From the NCBI GenBank assembly GCA_051881355.1, contig JBJEPS010000014.1:1-25993 (forward strand): 25,993 bases of DNA, given 5' to 3'. Positions 1-7,239 of this stretch are shown here, in pieces. This DNA is from Fimenecus sp051881355 (lineage in GTDB: Bacteria; Bacillota; Clostridia; Oscillospirales; Acutalibacteraceae). Both the position numbers and the translations under genes were made by a program. Each line of letters starts with the position of its first letter. Positions within the stretch are counted from its first letter, which is position 1. A model generated the notes under the pieces. That model was given only the letters and a program-made list of their open reading frames with translations, was not told the origin of the DNA and did no database searches.

Positions 1-46
1 TTGCACTCTCTTTTTGAGATCCTTCGCTTCGCTCAGGATGACAAAT
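1..46. repeat. Family A palindromic repeat, right arm (partial)
   Basis: The recognisable part runs from GAGATCCTTCGC (16) to GGATGACAAAT (46). It is the right arm of an imperfect palindrome found again at 3120-3212, 14472-14565 and 25860-25947. The left arm would lie off the window edge. It is non-coding and ends about 20 nt before the queT promoter. Confidence 0.75.
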
Positions 47-66
47 AAAAATTTAGTTTGTTCCTC

Positions 67-95
67 TTGACAAAACCCGCGCTTTGCTGTACGAT
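67..95 (+). promoter_or_regulatory. Promoter of queT
   Basis: TTGACA at 67-72 and TACGAT at 90-95 are separated by 17 nt, a good sigma-70/SigA-type match. Transcription would start near 102, giving a leader of about 93 nt ahead of the queT start codon, long enough for the structured element at 127-185. Confidence 0.6.
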
Positions 96-126
96 TGCAC
101 TGCTCAAAAAATCTTTTCTGTTTGGG

Positions 127-185
127 CGGTCGGTTCGAAACCATCCCGACCGGCGCGTGCTTTTGCGCCAAACAAAACTAAGGAG
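127..185 (+). promoter_or_regulatory. Putative preQ1 riboswitch in the queT leader
   Basis: Seen in the sequence: a 6-7 bp hairpin (CGGTCGG 127-133 with CCGACCG 146-152) whose loop begins TTC, a second 5-bp hairpin (GGCGC 152-156 with GCGCC 165-169) and an A-rich tail AAACAAAACTAAGGAG (170-185) containing the Shine-Dalgarno site of queT. A small hairpin followed by an A-rich, CTAAGG-ending tail is the layout of preQ1 riboswitches, where the tail folds back as a pseudoknot and hides the ribosome binding site. The second hairpin between stem and tail is not typical of class I. Class III, known from Ruminococcaceae and linked to queT, has an extra helix. The class is inferred; I could not draw a convincing P2 pseudoknot by eye. 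Confidence 0.5.
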
Positions 186-194
186 AAATTGAAT

Positions 195-713
195 ATGCGA
201 AGAAAACAAACCATGTTCCTCGTGCAGGGCGCGGTCATTGCGGCGCTGTATGCCGCGCTGACTTATGCGGCAGGACTTGTAAATCTTGCCTACGGCAGTG
301 TGCAGTTTCGCTTTTCCGAAGCGCTTACGGTGCTGGCGGTTTTTACACCGGCAGCCATTCCCGGACTTACGGTCGGTTGTTTCCTCGGAAACCTTGGAAG
401 TCCATACGGGATGATTGACATTGTCTGTGGTACGCTTGCCACCTTGCTTGCGGCGGGATGCTCGTATCTGACACGCAAAATTCGCTTTGCCAATCTGCCG
501 ATTTTATCACTGCTTTTTCCCGTGCTGTTTAACGCGTTGATTGTCGGCGCGGAAATCGCCGTTTTTCTGCCGGAGGGATTTACCGCGACAGGCTATCTGA
601 TCAATGCCCTTTGGGTGGGCTTGGGGGAATTGGTTGTCTGCTATGCCGGTGGGATACCGCTGTTTTTGGCAGTGGAAAAAACACCGCTTGCAAAGCATCT
701 CGGGCGCATTTAA
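195..713 (+). CDS. queT: QueT-family queuosine precursor transporter
   Basis: This 172-residue, highly hydrophobic protein matches the QueT family (COG4708), membrane proteins thought to import queuosine precursors such as preQ1, probably as substrate-binding components working with an ECF energising module. About five to six membrane segments are visible (roughly residues 8-30, 42-63, 72-92, 102-125 and 132-160). The family-typical motif QFRFSEAL lies at 37-44 and GNLGSPYGMIDI at 65-76. The start at 195 is chosen because AAGGAG (180-185) precedes it by 9 nt; the longer upstream frame would be translated riboswitch. It is a single gene with its own promoter and a likely preQ1-sensing leader. 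No queuosine biosynthesis gene is nearby, which fits a salvaging organism. Family assignment is firm; the exact substrate is inferred. Confidence 0.88.
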   Translation: MRRKQTMFLVQGAVIAALYAALTYAAGLVNLAYGSVQFRFSEALTVLAVFTPAAIPGLTVGCFLGNLGSPYGMIDIVCGTLATLLAAGCSYLTRKIRFANLPILSLLFPVLFNALIVGAEIAVFLPEGFTATGYLINALWVGLGELVVCYAGGIPLFLAVEKTPLAKHLGRI

Positions 714-744
714 GACAACGGCGCCGAAAGAAACAAATATGCAG

Positions 745-774
745 TTGAAAAACACCGTTCTTTTATGCTACAAT
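745..774 (+). promoter_or_regulatory. Promoter of the two-component system
   Basis: TTGAAA at 745-750 and TACAAT at 769-774 are spaced by 18 nt, between queT and the response regulator. Transcription would start near 781, about 40 nt before the chosen start codon. Confidence 0.45.
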
Positions 775-822
775 GGCAAAAAAGGACGGCTTTTTTATAG
801 CGGTTTCTGAGTGGTGATAGCA

Positions 823-1506
823 ATGGCAAAAATATTGGTCGCCGATGACGAACAGTTGATTCGGCAGTTGGTCTGTGATTTTTTGGAAAATGCAGGGTAT
901 GAAACGCTTGCGGCATCGGACGGAGACGCGGCGCTCGAGCTTTTTCGCGAAAATCCCGATACAGCGCTGTTGATTTTGGATATTATGATGCCGGGACTGG
1001 ACGGTTGGGCGGTTACGCGGGAAATCCGCAAGCAGTCCGATGTGCCGATTCTCCTTTTGTCGGCACGCGGACAGGAATTCGACCAACTGACGGGCTTTGA
1101 GGCAGGCGCGGACGAATATGTGACCAAGCCCTTTAGCCCCGTTGTGCTTGTCAAACGCGTAGAAGCACTGCTGCGCCGCCGCACCGATGCGCCTGCGTCG
1201 CCGACGGTAGATTACTGGGGACTGACGGTGGACGCCACCGCCCACGAGGTCAAAATTGACGGCGAGCCGATTGCACTGACCTTAAAAGAGTACAATATTC
1301 TGATAAAATTGCTTTCCAATGTCGGACGTGTTTATAACCGCGAGCAACTGCTTGACGATATTTGGGGCTTTGACTATTTCGGGGACACGCGCACGGTGGA
1401 TTCCCACGTGGCACGGTTGCGCACCAAGCTTGGAGCGTGGGGGACGGCACATTTAAAAACCGTATACGGTGTCGGGTATAAAATTCAGGAGAGCGATCAT
1501 GCGTAA
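823..1506 (+). CDS. OmpR/PhoB-family response regulator
   Basis: A 227-residue two-domain transcription factor. The receiver domain (about 1-118) has the acidic pair D9/D10, the phospho-acceptor D53 in LILDIMMPGLDGW, the switch serine S80 and the lysine K102 in TKPF. The C-terminal winged-helix domain (about 128-224) has the usual LTLKEYNIL and RTVDSHVARLRTKLG segments. The start at ATG 823 is preferred because MAKILVADDE is the standard beginning of the family; GTG codons at 811 and 814 would add three or four residues, and no strong ribosome binding site separates the options. It overlaps the sensor kinase by 8 nt, so the two are translationally coupled partners. The stimulus and target genes cannot be read from the sequence; no resistance or transporter gene is attached. 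Confidence 0.93.
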   Translation: MAKILVADDEQLIRQLVCDFLENAGYETLAASDGDAALELFRENPDTALLILDIMMPGLDGWAVTREIRKQSDVPILLLSARGQEFDQLTGFEAGADEYVTKPFSPVVLVKRVEALLRRRTDAPASPTVDYWGLTVDATAHEVKIDGEPIALTLKEYNILIKLLSNVGRVYNREQLLDDIWGFDYFGDTRTVDSHVARLRTKLGAWGTAHLKTVYGVGYKIQESDHA

Positions 1507-2959
1507 GAAAACGGAAAAACGCTTCGTGAGCATTCGTGTGCGTCTGTTTTTGCAAATCGGTGCTATTTTTCTGCTTGCCGTTGCGATGCTGTTGGGGCTG
1601 AATCGGTGGTATCTGCCCGCGGTTTATGCGTACAATACGCGCAAAAATATGCAGCAGGTCGCCGAAGCTATCGACCAATTTGATATGACCTCCGCAGAGC
1701 TGGCATCGCACCTTGCGGCGTTAGAAAAAAGCAATGGATTAAGCATTGACCTATATACGGAAAACGGCGAAGCGCTGTATCACGGGAAAGAGCAAATCAT
1801 GGCGGGCGGCGGCAAGGTCACAATGGAAGACCGCCGTGAATTTGAGGACGGTTCCTATTTTGAAACACAAATCGTTGAGCGGCAAAATACCCAGTATATT
1901 GTTTATGTGCGCCCGATGTCTTTCGGCGGCACGGTGGAAATGTACAGTCGAAAAAGCACGATTGATGACAATGCCAATGCCGCCATTGCCGTGACAACGG
2001 GTACGGGTGTTGCTGCGCTGCTTCTCGCACTGTTTGTTGTGTATTTTTATTCCAAGCGTTTTACAAAACCGCTGATAGAAATGCGCAATGTGACCAAAAA
2101 GATTGCCGAAACGGACTTTTCCCATAAATGCACGGCTGAAACGCGCGATGAAATCGGCGAGCTTGCAAGCAGTATCAATCAGCTTTCGGATTCTTTGGAA
2201 GCCACACTTGCCGATTTGAGCGAGAAAAACCGCAAGCTGCAAAGTGATATCGAACACGAGCAACGCGTGGATAAAATGCGCAAGGATTTTATTTCCAATG
2301 TCTCGCACGAGTTGAAAACGCCGATTTCGATTGTACAGGGCTATGCCGAGGGCGCAAAGCTGCTGTATGCAGACGGCAACAGCGAAAAAGCAGAGGAATA
2401 TTGCGATATCATTGTATCCGAAGCGGACAAAATGAATACTTTGGTGCTCCAACTCTTAGAACTGTCGCAATATGAGTCGGGCAGTATGCAAATCAACTGG
2501 GATACTTTCGATTTTTCGGCGCTTGCCGCAGAGTATGTCCGTGCAAATACGCTGAAATTCTCGGAAAAGGGGATTGCGTTTCAGTCAAATGTGCCTGCAC
2601 CCTGTCTGTGCTTTGGCGACCGCGTCAAAATGCAAATGGTGTTAAATAATTATCTTTCCAATGCGGTATCGCATGCGGCAGGCGAAATGAAAATTACGCT
2701 GCAAGCCGAGCAAAGGGGGGATTTTTGGCGCGTGACGGTGTTTAACACGGGGGAACCGATTGCAGAGGAGGACATCGGCAAAATTTGGGATAGCTTTTAC
2801 CGCGCCGACAAATCCCATTCCCGTAAAGAGGGGCGATTCGGACTCGGACTGTCGATTGTCAGCGAAATTCAGAAGTTGCACAAAGCTGCCTACGGTGTCG
2901 AAAACCGAGAGAACGGCGTGGCGTTTTGGTTTGATATACTTTGTGCAAAGCAGAGATAA
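1499..2959 (+). CDS. Sensor histidine kinase with HAMP domain
   Basis: A 486-residue membrane sensor kinase, partner of the upstream regulator. A first membrane segment (about 17-35) and a second (about 161-184) enclose an extracytoplasmic sensing region of about 125 residues. A HAMP linker follows (about 185-238), then the dimerisation/phosphoacceptor domain with H270 in SNVSHELKTPISIVQG, and the ATPase domain with the N box NNYLSNAVSHA (about 383-393) and the glycine-rich GRFGLGLSIV (about 445-454). The G1 box is degenerate (FNTGEP). The start ATG 1499 is set by AGGAG 7-8 nt upstream, inside the regulator gene. The sensing region has no domain I recognise, so the signal is unknown. No terminator follows; palindromic repeats start 21 nt after the stop. 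Confidence 0.93.
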   Translation: MRKKTEKRFVSIRVRLFLQIGAIFLLAVAMLLGLNRWYLPAVYAYNTRKNMQQVAEAIDQFDMTSAELASHLAALEKSNGLSIDLYTENGEALYHGKEQIMAGGGKVTMEDRREFEDGSYFETQIVERQNTQYIVYVRPMSFGGTVEMYSRKSTIDDNANAAIAVTTGTGVAALLLALFVVYFYSKRFTKPLIEMRNVTKKIAETDFSHKCTAETRDEIGELASSINQLSDSLEATLADLSEKNRKLQSDIEHEQRVDKMRKDFISNVSHELKTPISIVQGYAEGAKLLYADGNSEKAEEYCDIIVSEADKMNTLVLQLLELSQYESGSMQINWDTFDFSALAAEYVRANTLKFSEKGIAFQSNVPAPCLCFGDRVKMQMVLNNYLSNAVSHAAGEMKITLQAEQRGDFWRVTVFNTGEPIAEEDIGKIWDSFYRADKSHSRKEGRFGLGLSIVSEIQKLHKAAYGVENRENGVAFWFDILCAKQR

Positions 2960-2980
2960 ACTGTGTTCGCGCGTCGCATG

Positions 2981-3070
2981 GTCATTTTGCGCTGTGAGGC
3001 GAAGGATTTCGCTTCGCGGCGTTTAATTTTTCGATATTTGAGATGCTTCACTTTGGTCAGAATGATAAAT
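2981..3070. repeat. Family A palindromic repeat, diverged copy
   Basis: The left arm (2981-3012, GTCATTTTGCGC to GGATTTCGC) and right arm (3040-3070, GAGATGCTTCAC to AATGATAAAT) match the better-kept copy at 3120-3212 with several substitutions. Arms and spacer together make about 90 nt that can fold as one long hairpin. Non-coding. Confidence 0.6.
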
Positions 3071-3092
3071 TGGGATTTGGCGTGGAATTAAC

Positions 3093-3118
3093 GGAACGGT
3101 CAAGACCGTTCCCTACGC
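3093..3118. repeat. Family B variable-core palindrome
   Basis: GGAACGGTC (3093-3101) and GACCGTTCC (3104-3112) are perfect inverted repeats around AA, followed by the family flank CTACG. The flank matches the other B copies, but the stem sequence here is different from theirs while still perfectly paired. Confidence 0.65.
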
Positions 3119-3119
3119 A

Positions 3120-3212
3120 TTGTCATTCTGAGCCGTTAGGCGAAGAATCTCGTTGCGTGCAAGGTTTACTTTTTGCTATTGGCGATCCTTCGCTTCGCTC
3201 AGGATGACAAAT
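3120..3212. repeat. Family A palindromic repeat, well-kept copy
   Basis: The left arm starts TGTCATTCTGAGCCGTTAGG (3121) and continues through GAAGAATCTCGTT. The right arm (about 3183-3212) reads GATCCTTCGCTTCGCTCAGG and ends ATGACAAAT. The spacer is about 30 nt. This is the reference copy for the family in this window. With 2981-3070 and 3093-3118 it fills the 507-nt gap between the kinase and the next gene, apart from the promoter region after 3300. Confidence 0.75.
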
Positions 3213-3315
3213 TACCCCTACAAATCCAAATTTGTATAAATTTCCACTCGAGAGGACAAGGAAAAGCTTCCCAACAAGGGAAAAACGTTTTGGTGGCGTG
3301 CAGCTGCGACTGCGG

Positions 3316-3347
3316 TTGACAAAGTGCAGGAAAAATGGTAGTATGAT
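3316..3347 (+). promoter_or_regulatory. Promoter upstream of the COG2509 flavoprotein
   Basis: TTGACA at 3316-3321 is followed by TAGTAT (3339-3344, spacer 17) or TATGAT (3342-3347, spacer 20). Either places the transcript start near 3350, about 115 nt before the start codon and ahead of the hairpin at 3387-3424. A separate TATAAT at 3441-3446 lacks a good -35 box. Confidence 0.5.
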
Positions 3348-3386
3348 ATGCAGTTAAAATTTTTTAGGTGTTGTCGCCGCTAACTG

Positions 3387-3424
3387 CCGTAAAACGGATT
3401 TTTCTTTCCGTTTGCGGTTTTTTT
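3387..3424 (+). terminator. Terminator-like hairpin in the leader of the COG2509 gene
   Basis: CCGTAAAACGGA (3387-3398) pairs with TCCGTTTGCGG (3407-3417), about 11 bp with one bulge, and seven T follow (3418-3424). It has the form of an intrinsic terminator but sits between a promoter (3316) and the start codon (3467). That suggests either transcription attenuation or a short RNA of about 75 nt ending here. A small hairpin GGTG-TTGT-CGCC (3367-3378) lies upstream. I do not recognise a known riboswitch. Confidence 0.6.
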
Positions 3425-3466
3425 ATGTAGAAAATGCAAATATAATTTTAAAGGAAGAACGCAAAA

Positions 3467-4864
3467 ATGAAACAAGATGTTTTGATTATCGGTGCGGGAC
3501 CGTCCGGCATTTTTACGGCGCTGGAAATGCTCAAAAACGGCTCGAAAAAATCCATCACGATTGTGGAAAAAGGCTTGCCTGTGGAAAAACGGAACTGCCC
3601 CAAATCCAAAACGGGGCATTGCGTCAACTGCAAGCCCGACTGCAACATCACCACCGGCTTTTCGGGCGCGGGTGCGTTTTCGGACGGCAAACTGTCGCTT
3701 TGCTATGAGGTCGGCGGCAATCTGCCCGATTTAATCGGTGCGGATTTCGCGCAAAAAATGATTGAATATACAGACCAAATCTATCTCGATTTCGGCGCGG
3801 ACCCCCATGTCGAGGGGATTGACCACCCCGAGGAGGTCAAGCGCATTCGCCTGCGCGCCATTCAGGCGGGCTTAAAGCTTGTGGATTGCCCGATTCGTCA
3901 CCTCGGTACGGAAATGGCACAACAGCTCTACGGCAAAATCGAAAAATATTTGCTCGATAACGGGGTAACGATTCATTTCAAGACGGAGTGCGTGGATTTG
4001 ATTGTCGAGGACGGTGTGGCAAAAGGTGCGGTCGTTAAGCCCTGCGGCACACAGGACGAGCATACCGAATATGCAGACACCGTTGTCATCGCCACAGGGC
4101 GCAAGGGCGCGGATTGGTTGGAAGAAATGTGCAAAAAGCACGGCATCGAACATCTGCCGGGAACGGTGGACATCGGTGTACGCGTCGAGGTGCGCAACGA
4201 GGTGATGGACGAGGTTAACAAAGTGCTGTATGAGTCCAAGCTCATCGGCTATCCCGAACCGTTCGCCAATAAGGTGCGCACTTTCTGCCAAAATCCCGGC
4301 GGTTTTGTCAGTCAGGAAAATTATGATAATAATTCGTTGGCAGTCGTTAACGGACACAGCTATAAAAACACGAAGAGTGACAATACAAATCTTGCCATTT
4401 TGTGCAGTCACAATTTCCGCGCGCCGTTTGACGAGCCGATTCCGTATGCAAAAAAGGTCGGGGAACTTGTCAATATGCTTGCGGACGGGCACATTTTGGT
4501 GCAGCGTTACGGCGATATTTTGGCGGGTAAACGTACCTGGCCGCAGGAGCTGGCGCGCAGCAATGTCCGCCCGACGCTGCCCGACGCGATTGCGGGCGAC
4601 CTCACGGCGGCAATGCCGTACCGCACCTTGATGAATATTATCAAATTCATTGAGGCGGTCGATAAAGTCGTACCCGGATTTGCAAGCGACGAAACGCTTT
4701 TGTACGGACCGGAAATCAAATTCTATTCCAACCGTGTAAAAATGGACGAGAAATTCAATACGAATATCAAGGGCTTGCATTGTCTGGGCGATTCCAGCGG
4801 CTGGACGCACGGCTTGATGATGTCGAGCGTCATGGGTGTGCTGATGGGCAGAGAACTTATATAA
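3467..4864 (+). CDS. Uncharacterised FAD-dependent dehydrogenase (COG2509)
   Basis: A 465-residue flavoprotein. The N-terminal dinucleotide-binding fold is plain: VLIIGAGPSGIFTALE with GxGxxG at 9-14 and an acidic E34 ending the second strand. GFSGAGAFSDGKLS (64-77), VVIATGRKG (about 207-215) and the C-terminal GLHCLGDSSGWTHGLMMSS FAD-binding segment are typical of COG2509. Members are annotated NAD(P)/FAD-dependent oxidoreductases; the substrate is not established. Four cysteines, C44, C52, C55 and C59, form a C-x7-C-x2-C-x3-C cluster near the N terminus that could bind a metal or Fe-S centre. The start at 3467 follows AAGGAAG by about 7 nt. It is a single gene with its own promoter and a terminator-like leader hairpin. 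The length is normal for the family. Confidence 0.87.
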   Translation: MKQDVLIIGAGPSGIFTALEMLKNGSKKSITIVEKGLPVEKRNCPKSKTGHCVNCKPDCNITTGFSGAGAFSDGKLSLCYEVGGNLPDLIGADFAQKMIEYTDQIYLDFGADPHVEGIDHPEEVKRIRLRAIQAGLKLVDCPIRHLGTEMAQQLYGKIEKYLLDNGVTIHFKTECVDLIVEDGVAKGAVVKPCGTQDEHTEYADTVVIATGRKGADWLEEMCKKHGIEHLPGTVDIGVRVEVRNEVMDEVNKVLYESKLIGYPEPFANKVRTFCQNPGGFVSQENYDNNSLAVVNGHSYKNTKSDNTNLAILCSHNFRAPFDEPIPYAKKVGELVNMLADGHILVQRYGDILAGKRTWPQELARSNVRPTLPDAIAGDLTAAMPYRTLMNIIKFIEAVDKVVPGFASDETLLYGPEIKFYSNRVKMDEKFNTNIKGLHCLGDSSGWTHGLMMSSVMGVLMGRELI

Positions 4865-4870
4865 ATCATG

Positions 4871-4912
4871 CGGGCGAACACAGTTTGCCCCTACGAATTG
4901 TAGGGGACGACC
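4871..4912. repeat. Family B palindrome plus half copy
   Basis: CGGGCGAACACAGTTTGCCC followed by CTACG (4871-4895) is an imperfect palindrome with the family flank. It is followed directly by the start of a second copy in the other orientation, GTAGGGGACGACC (4900-4912). It lies 7 nt after the stop of the flavoprotein gene. Confidence 0.65.
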
Positions 4913-4948
4913 GAAGATGCGTTCCGCAAAACACATCACAACAAAGAA

Positions 4949-5038
4949 TGTCATCCTGAACGAAGTGAAGGATCTCAACTACCGCCAATCAAAATGCCGT
5001 GAAACGAGATTCTTCGGCAGTCGCCTCAGAATGACAAT
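4949..5038. repeat. Family A palindromic repeat
   Basis: The left arm is TGTCATCCTGAACGAAGTGA to GGATCTC (4949-4977). The right arm is GAGATTCTTCGGCAGTCGCC to AGAATGACAAT (5006-5038). It ends about 20 nt before the ribosome binding site of the next gene, so it would be transcribed in that gene's leader or act as a terminator of the preceding one. Confidence 0.7.
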
Positions 5039-5070
5039 CGGGCGAACAAAACAAACGCGGAGGCATGTTT

Positions 5071-5838
5071 ATGATTTTTTATTTTTCCGGCACGGGCAAC
5101 AGCCGCTTTGCCGCCGAAACCGTCGGCAAAGCGCTTGCGGAAACGCCCGTTTCCGTCAATACCTTGATACGGGAGAAAATGCAGACGGCAAGCGGAGATT
5201 ATGTTTCCGAAACTCCGTTTGTGTTTGTGTCGCCGACCTATGCGTGGCGGATTCCGCGTGTGATGGAGAAGTTTATTCGCGAAAATACCTTTTCCGGTTG
5301 CCGTGACGCCTATTTCTTGATGACCTGCGGCGACAGTATCGGCGCGGCGGAGCAATATTTGCAAACGCTTTGCCGAGAAAAAGGATTGCAATTTCGCGGT
5401 GTGCAAAAAATTGTCATGCCCGAAAATTACATCGCGATGTTTTCCGCGCCCGAAAAGGCAGAGGCGCAAAAAATCATTGCAAATGCCGAGCCTTTGCTCA
5501 AAAGCGCCGCTGAAACCATTCGCGCGCGTGCGGATTTTCCAAGGCAGAAAGTCGGTGCGCTTGACCGCGTTTACAGCGGCCCCGTAAATCCGATTTTTTA
5601 CAAGCTGTTTGTATCTGCCAAGGGATTTTATGCGACAAGCGCATGCGTTTCCTGCGGGCAGTGCGTGAAGGTTTGTCCGTTAAACAATATCAAGCTGCAA
5701 AACGGAAAGCCCGTTTGGGGCACGGACTGTACGCATTGTATGGCGTGTATTTGTCACTGCCCGAAAGAGGCAATTGAGTATAAGACCAAATCCAAAGGGC
5801 AGCCGCGCTATACCGCGGAAAAAGCCTTGCAAAAGTAA
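5071..5838 (+). CDS. EFR1-type flavodoxin/ferredoxin fusion
   Basis: A 255-residue electron-transfer protein. Residues 1 to about 165 form a flavodoxin-like fold that opens with the FMN phosphate loop IFYFSGTGNSRFAA. The C-terminal part carries two 4Fe-4S motifs: C192-x2-C195-x2-C198-x3-C202-P and C220-x2-C223-x2-C226-x3-C230-P. This is the layout of the EFR1 family common in Clostridia. It probably shuttles low-potential electrons to an unknown partner. The start at 5071 is preferred because GGAGG (5059-5063) lies 7 nt upstream; the ATG at 5065 would leave only 1 nt. It is a single gene with repeats before it and a clear terminator after. No obvious redox partner is adjacent, although a flavoprotein gene lies just upstream. 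Confidence 0.92.
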   Translation: MIFYFSGTGNSRFAAETVGKALAETPVSVNTLIREKMQTASGDYVSETPFVFVSPTYAWRIPRVMEKFIRENTFSGCRDAYFLMTCGDSIGAAEQYLQTLCREKGLQFRGVQKIVMPENYIAMFSAPEKAEAQKIIANAEPLLKSAAETIRARADFPRQKVGALDRVYSGPVNPIFYKLFVSAKGFYATSACVSCGQCVKVCPLNNIKLQNGKPVWGTDCTHCMACICHCPKEAIEYKTKSKGQPRYTAEKALQK

Positions 5839-5853
5839 ATAGAAAATCTTTGT

Positions 5854-5884
5854 AAAAAGGAACGTCGATATGCGTTCCTTTTTT
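5854..5884 (+). terminator. Intrinsic terminator after the EFR1 gene
   Basis: AAAAAGGAACG (5854-5864) pairs with CGTTCCTTTTTT (5873-5884) around an 8-nt loop, with the T-run forming the 3' side. The A-rich 5' side makes it potentially bidirectional. It separates the EFR1 gene from the long operon that follows. Confidence 0.85.
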
Positions 5885-5905
5885 CGCTTTTTCCGTGGCT
5901 TTTCA

Positions 5906-5934
5906 TTGACATATATTGCCGAATATCTTATAAT
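5906..5934 (+). promoter_or_regulatory. Strong promoter of the cell-wall operon
   Basis: TTGACA (5906-5911) and TATAAT (5929-5934) are both perfect consensus boxes separated by exactly 17 nt. This is the best promoter in the window. It drives a run of nine genes from 6013 to 14322 with no internal terminator that I can see. The leader is about 70 nt. Confidence 0.85.
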
Positions 5935-6012
5935 AATAAGATAAATACTATTCCTGTAAGTATGCCTTGCAAGGTTTACGGGAAGGGCAGTTCAAAAAAG
6001 AAGGTTGTTTTT

Positions 6013-7224
6013 ATGCAGTTTGAAGAACGCGAATTTTTGCCCGTTATTTTGGGCGCGGATATTACCGCTTATTCCTTGGCGCGCAGTTTCCACGAGGAAT
6101 ACCATATCAAATCGCTGGTGCTCAGTATGTCCGAGGGCGGGTATATTGCCAATTCCGATATTATCGAAAACCGCGTATTCCCGGGGCTTGAAAAAAAGGA
6201 AGTCCTCATAGAACGGCTGTTGGAGGTCGGCAAAGAATTTGCGAGCAAAAAGAAACTGATTGTCCTTGGGTGCGGGGATTGGTATGTCCGCGCGCTCATA
6301 GAGAGCAAGGAAATTTTGAAGCCCTATTACATCGTGCCCTATATTGACGAAGAATTGCTCAATAAAATCGTGCTCAAAGATAAATTTTATGAGATTTTCG
6401 AGGAGTTGGGGCTTGACTATCCGAAGACCTATGTCTACGAATGCGGCAAAGAAAATGACCTGAAATTTGATTTTGACTATCCCGTCATTGCAAAGCCCGC
6501 CAACAGCGCGATGTACCATTACGCCAAATTCCCCGGGAAAAAGAAAGTGTTCAGTTTCGACACCGAAGAAGAATTGCGCGCGATGCTTCAAAATTTGGAA
6601 CAGTCGAGTTATGATTACAAATTCTTAATTCAGGACAAAATCCCCGGGGACGACACCTATATGCGCGTGCTGACCTGCTACTGCGACCAAAATTCCAAGG
6701 TGCGCTTTGCGGCTTTGGGCAGAACGCTGTTGGAGGACCACACCCCGTCGGCTATCGGCAACCCCGTGGCGATTATCAACGAGGTCAACCCCGAAATCGT
6801 GGCGGCGGCGACCAAATTTTTGGAGCATATCGGCTATGTCGGCTTTGCGAATTTTGACATCAAATATGACCGCCGCGACGGAAAATACAAATTTTTCGAA
6901 ATCAATGTCCGCTTGGGGCGCAGTAACTTTTATGTCACGTGCAGCGGCTTTAACACCGTGAAATGGATTGTGGACGATTACATTTATCATAATTTGCCCG
7001 AATACACCGTGGCGGACAACATCAATCTGTATACCGTTGTGCCCAAAGGCGTGATTATGAAGTACGTTTCCGACGAAGACTTGAAAGCGCAGGCAAAAGA
7101 ATTGTTTAAAGCGGGCAAGGTTTCGTTCCCGTTGCTGTATAAAGAAGATAAAAATGTGAAACACAATTTCTATGCGCGCGCGGCACTTTTAAATCAATAT
7201 CGTAAATTCTACAAGTATTTTTAA
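6013..7224 (+). CDS. ATP-grasp ligase, D-aspartate ligase-like
   Basis: A 403-residue ATP-grasp carboxylate-amine ligase (COG3919 type). The N-terminal FLPVILGADI...ARSFHEEYHIKS (about 7-31) resembles what I recall of the beginning of Asl(fm), the D-aspartate ligase of Enterococcus faecium that joins D-Asp to the lysine side chain of the peptidoglycan precursor. The ATP-grasp core shows DKFYEIFEELGLDYPKTYVY (about 121-140), the nucleotide-binding PVIAKPANSAMYHY and the metal-binding FEINVRLGRSNFY with E296 and N298. ATG 6013 is chosen for AGAAGG 8 nt upstream; the frame extends 17 codons further without a ribosome site. It heads an operon with an aspartate racemase 15 nt downstream and an asparagine-synthase homologue after that, which supports D-Asp as substrate. 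Fold and class are firm; the substrate is inferred from context and remembered similarity. Confidence 0.83.
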   Translation: MQFEEREFLPVILGADITAYSLARSFHEEYHIKSLVLSMSEGGYIANSDIIENRVFPGLEKKEVLIERLLEVGKEFASKKKLIVLGCGDWYVRALIESKEILKPYYIVPYIDEELLNKIVLKDKFYEIFEELGLDYPKTYVYECGKENDLKFDFDYPVIAKPANSAMYHYAKFPGKKKVFSFDTEEELRAMLQNLEQSSYDYKFLIQDKIPGDDTYMRVLTCYCDQNSKVRFAALGRTLLEDHTPSAIGNPVAIINEVNPEIVAAATKFLEHIGYVGFANFDIKYDRRDGKYKFFEINVRLGRSNFYVTCSGFNTVKWIVDDYIYHNLPEYTVADNINLYTVVPKGVIMKYVSDEDLKAQAKELFKAGKVSFPLLYKEDKNVKHNFYARAALLNQYRKFYKYF

Positions 7225-7239
7225 CGGAAGGCAAAGTTT

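Noticed and set aside
781..799. Terminator between queT and the response regulator
   Set aside because: AAAAAAGG...CTTTTTT can pair only through A-T bases and follows the promoter at 745; too weak to call.
823..2959. VanR/VanS-type resistance system
   Set aside because: The pair is a generic OmpR/HAMP-kinase system; no vanHAX-like or D,D-peptidase gene is present nearby.
3872..4978. 368-codon minus-strand open frame
   Set aside because: It lies opposite the COG2509 flavoprotein gene, has no recognisable domain and no ribosome site; long antisense frames are expected from the codon bias of the real gene.
6013..7224. D-Ala-D-Ala ligase or carbamoyl-phosphate-synthase-type assignment for the ATP-grasp protein
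   Set aside because: The N-terminal PVILGADI/ARSFHE pattern and the aspartate racemase next door fit the D-Asp ligase branch better; Ddl signature motifs are missing.
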